Part shown: one piece after another, positions 6,030 to 6,751 of the stretch
Layout of the letters: every line of letters starts with the position of its first letter
Numbering within the stretch: the stretch's first letter is position 1
From: Methanobacteriota archaeon
GTDB lineage: Archaea; Thermoplasmatota; Thermoplasmata; RBG-16-68-12
Assembly (NCBI GenBank): GCA_005878515.1
Contig: VBLZ01000030.1
Coordinates: forward strand, 1 to 6,751
Direction: 5' to 3'
DNA length: 6,751 nucleotides
Made by a program: the position numbers and the translations under genes
Notes under the pieces: generated by a model
The model's input: the letters and a program-made list of their open reading frames with translations, nothing else
What the model was told of the DNA's origin: nothing
The model's database searches: none

Positions 6030-6530
6030 TCAATAGTGATCCGGGATGGCCCCTTCCCACGGTTCTTCGGGGTGGTCATAGAGGCAGAAAAAGATGCCAT
6101 CCGGATCCTGAATGTAGGCGATCCGATGCCCGCTTCGCGAGGTCCAGATGTCTTCCTTCATGAGCTTCTCGAACTTCGGATCGTCTTTCAGTTTCGCGAT
6201 GGTCTGGCGGTTGACCCAGAGCTTGCTCGTCGCGGGCAAGATGCCGAGGCCCTTGAGTCGCTCAAGGGTGTCGGGCACGCTCTTCACCCGAACCTCGAAA
6301 TGGTCGAGGGCTTCTCCCGGAACGTACGGGGTCCAGAACGGACTCCGTTCGGCGTACCAGTTCAGTTCCACTCGCTGCCCGGAACGCCGGTCTCGGAGCA
6401 GGACGTACTTGCCTTCGTCGTCCCCTCCGCGATCGATTTCCTCGAGGTCGAACACCTTGGTGTAGAACTCGATCGACCTCTCCAGGTTCGTGACTCGAAT
6501 GCCGACATCGCCGATCCAGAGGTCGGACAT
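6030..6530 (-). CDS. VOC/glyoxalase-fold protein with atypical metal-site residues
   Basis: A 166-residue protein of the vicinal oxygen chelate superfamily, made of paired beta-alpha-beta-beta-beta modules. Module 1 runs VGIRVTNLERSIEFYTKVFDLEEID (9-33) to RVELNWY (53-59). Module 2 runs DHFEVRVKSVPDTLERLKGLG (76-96) to HRIAYIQDPDGIFFCLYDHP (135-154). Between them is an unusually long insertion rich in Lys/Asp (about 101-131). By alignment with glyoxalase I and related dioxygenases, the four metal-ligand positions are D8, E55, H77 and C149. Only E55 and H77 match the usual His/Glu ligands, so metal use and reaction (isomerase, dioxygenase or other) cannot be assigned. The start is ATG 6530, beginning right at the fold's first strand. 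The gene lies downstream of the 23S rRNA gene on the same strand and converges on the MFS gene. Lactoylglutathione lyase should not be assumed. Confidence 0.88.
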   Translation of the reverse strand: MSDLWIGDVGIRVTNLERSIEFYTKVFDLEEIDRGGDDEGKYVLLRDRRSGQRVELNWYAERSPFWTPYVPGEALDHFEVRVKSVPDTLERLKGLGILPATSKLWVNRQTIAKLKDDPKFEKLMKEDIWTSRSGHRIAYIQDPDGIFFCLYDHPEEPWEGAIPDHY

Positions 6531-6557
6531 GGCCCCGTAGAAAACGAATCAACACAA

Positions 6558-6579
6558 GAATCCATCGAGAATCCATCGA
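6558..6579. repeat. Perfect tandem duplication of 11 bp upstream of the VOC gene
   Basis: GAATCCATCGA occurs twice in direct succession (6558-6568 and 6569-6579). It lies 28-49 bp upstream of the VOC start codon, where a promoter would be expected. It may be an operator or a simple duplication. Confidence 0.7.
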
Positions 6580-6651
6580 GAGCGTTGGCTGACCGATCGA
6601 TTGCGCGGGAAAATCACGGGACCGACCATACACAATCCTGTTTGACGGCTA

Positions 6652-6697
6652 AGCCGCCAATGCACCACCGACGGGTGCTAGTGTGGCTATGGCGGTT
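6652..6697 (-). other. Two-tier hairpin at the 3' end of 23S rRNA
   Basis: CCGCCA (6654-6659) pairs with TGGCGG (6690-6695), extended outward by a G-U pair (6653/6696) and an A-U pair (6652/6697). Inside it, GCACC (6662-6666) pairs with GGTGC (6674-6678) around a 7-nt loop. The structure straddles the likely mature 23S 3' end. It could be a processing or termination element, or could compete with the 5'-3' closing helix of 23S. Confidence 0.35.
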
Positions 6698-6751
6698 AGT
6701 GGCGGCGGGCTGAACACGTCGCCCTTGCGGACTTCGTGCGTACACCCCCGC
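6675..6751 (-). rRNA. 23S ribosomal RNA, 3' end (partial; body lies beyond the window)
   Basis: Read on the minus strand, the right edge gives GGGGGTGTACGCACGAAG, then a short stem, then CGTGTTCAGCCCGCC and GCCACTAACCGCC. This follows the conserved 3' terminal segment of large-subunit rRNA; the E. coli equivalent contains GGTGTGTAAGCGCAG, GCGTTGAGCTAACC and GGTACTAATGAACC. The ACTAA landmark is at 6700-6696. By the E. coli spacing the mature 3' end falls near 6675, but that boundary is only an estimate. No 5S rRNA is visible downstream. Recognition rests on remembered conserved sequence, not an alignment. Confidence 0.82.

Overview
The window is GC-rich and reads as an ordinary chromosomal stretch of a euryarchaeote-type archaeon, most likely a member of the Thermoplasmatota. 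This placement is inferred from the gene set. There is an archaeal-style Trm1 tRNA dimethyltransferase, a THEP1-type NTPase, a helicase-free XPF/ERCC4 nuclease, a DUF6159-like membrane protein, TATA-like boxes about 30 nt ahead of several start codons, and a 23S rRNA 3' end with no 5S gene in the adjoining 0.8 kb.

Layout, left to right. Positions 2-427 (+) hold the 3' part of a THEP1-family nucleoside-triphosphatase. It is followed on the same strand by trm1 (467-1582). Trm1 converges on, and overlaps by 38 bp, a minus-strand multi-pass membrane protein of DUF6159 type (1545-2414). A non-coding spacer of about 280 bp containing a hairpin separates that gene from a minus-strand two-helix membrane protein with a histidine cluster (2696-3091). 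A divergent promoter region of about 200 bp leads to a plus-strand SnoaL-like protein (3294-3725). A largely non-coding gap of about 208 bp follows. Next come a minus-strand XPF-type nuclease (3934-4611) and a divergently transcribed plus-strand MFS transporter (4725-5918). The transporter converges on a minus-strand VOC/glyoxalase-fold protein (6030-6530). The right edge (about 6675-6751, minus strand) is the 3' end of a 23S rRNA gene whose body lies outside the window.

The genes do not form one pathway. The window mixes RNA modification (trm1), DNA repair (XPF nuclease), rRNA and several stand-alone accessory genes, mostly in single-gene transcription units with frequent strand changes. TATA-like boxes centred about 31 nt upstream of the chosen ATGs of three genes suggest leaderless or nearly leaderless transcripts. 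I used these boxes to choose starts shorter than the longest open frames.

I found no mobile element, CRISPR array, tRNA or obviously novel multi-gene system. The points most worth a second look are the 23S gene apparently unlinked from 5S, a Trm1 without its usual cysteine zinc site, a VOC protein with an atypical metal-ligand set, and the uncharacterised His-rich two-helix membrane protein.
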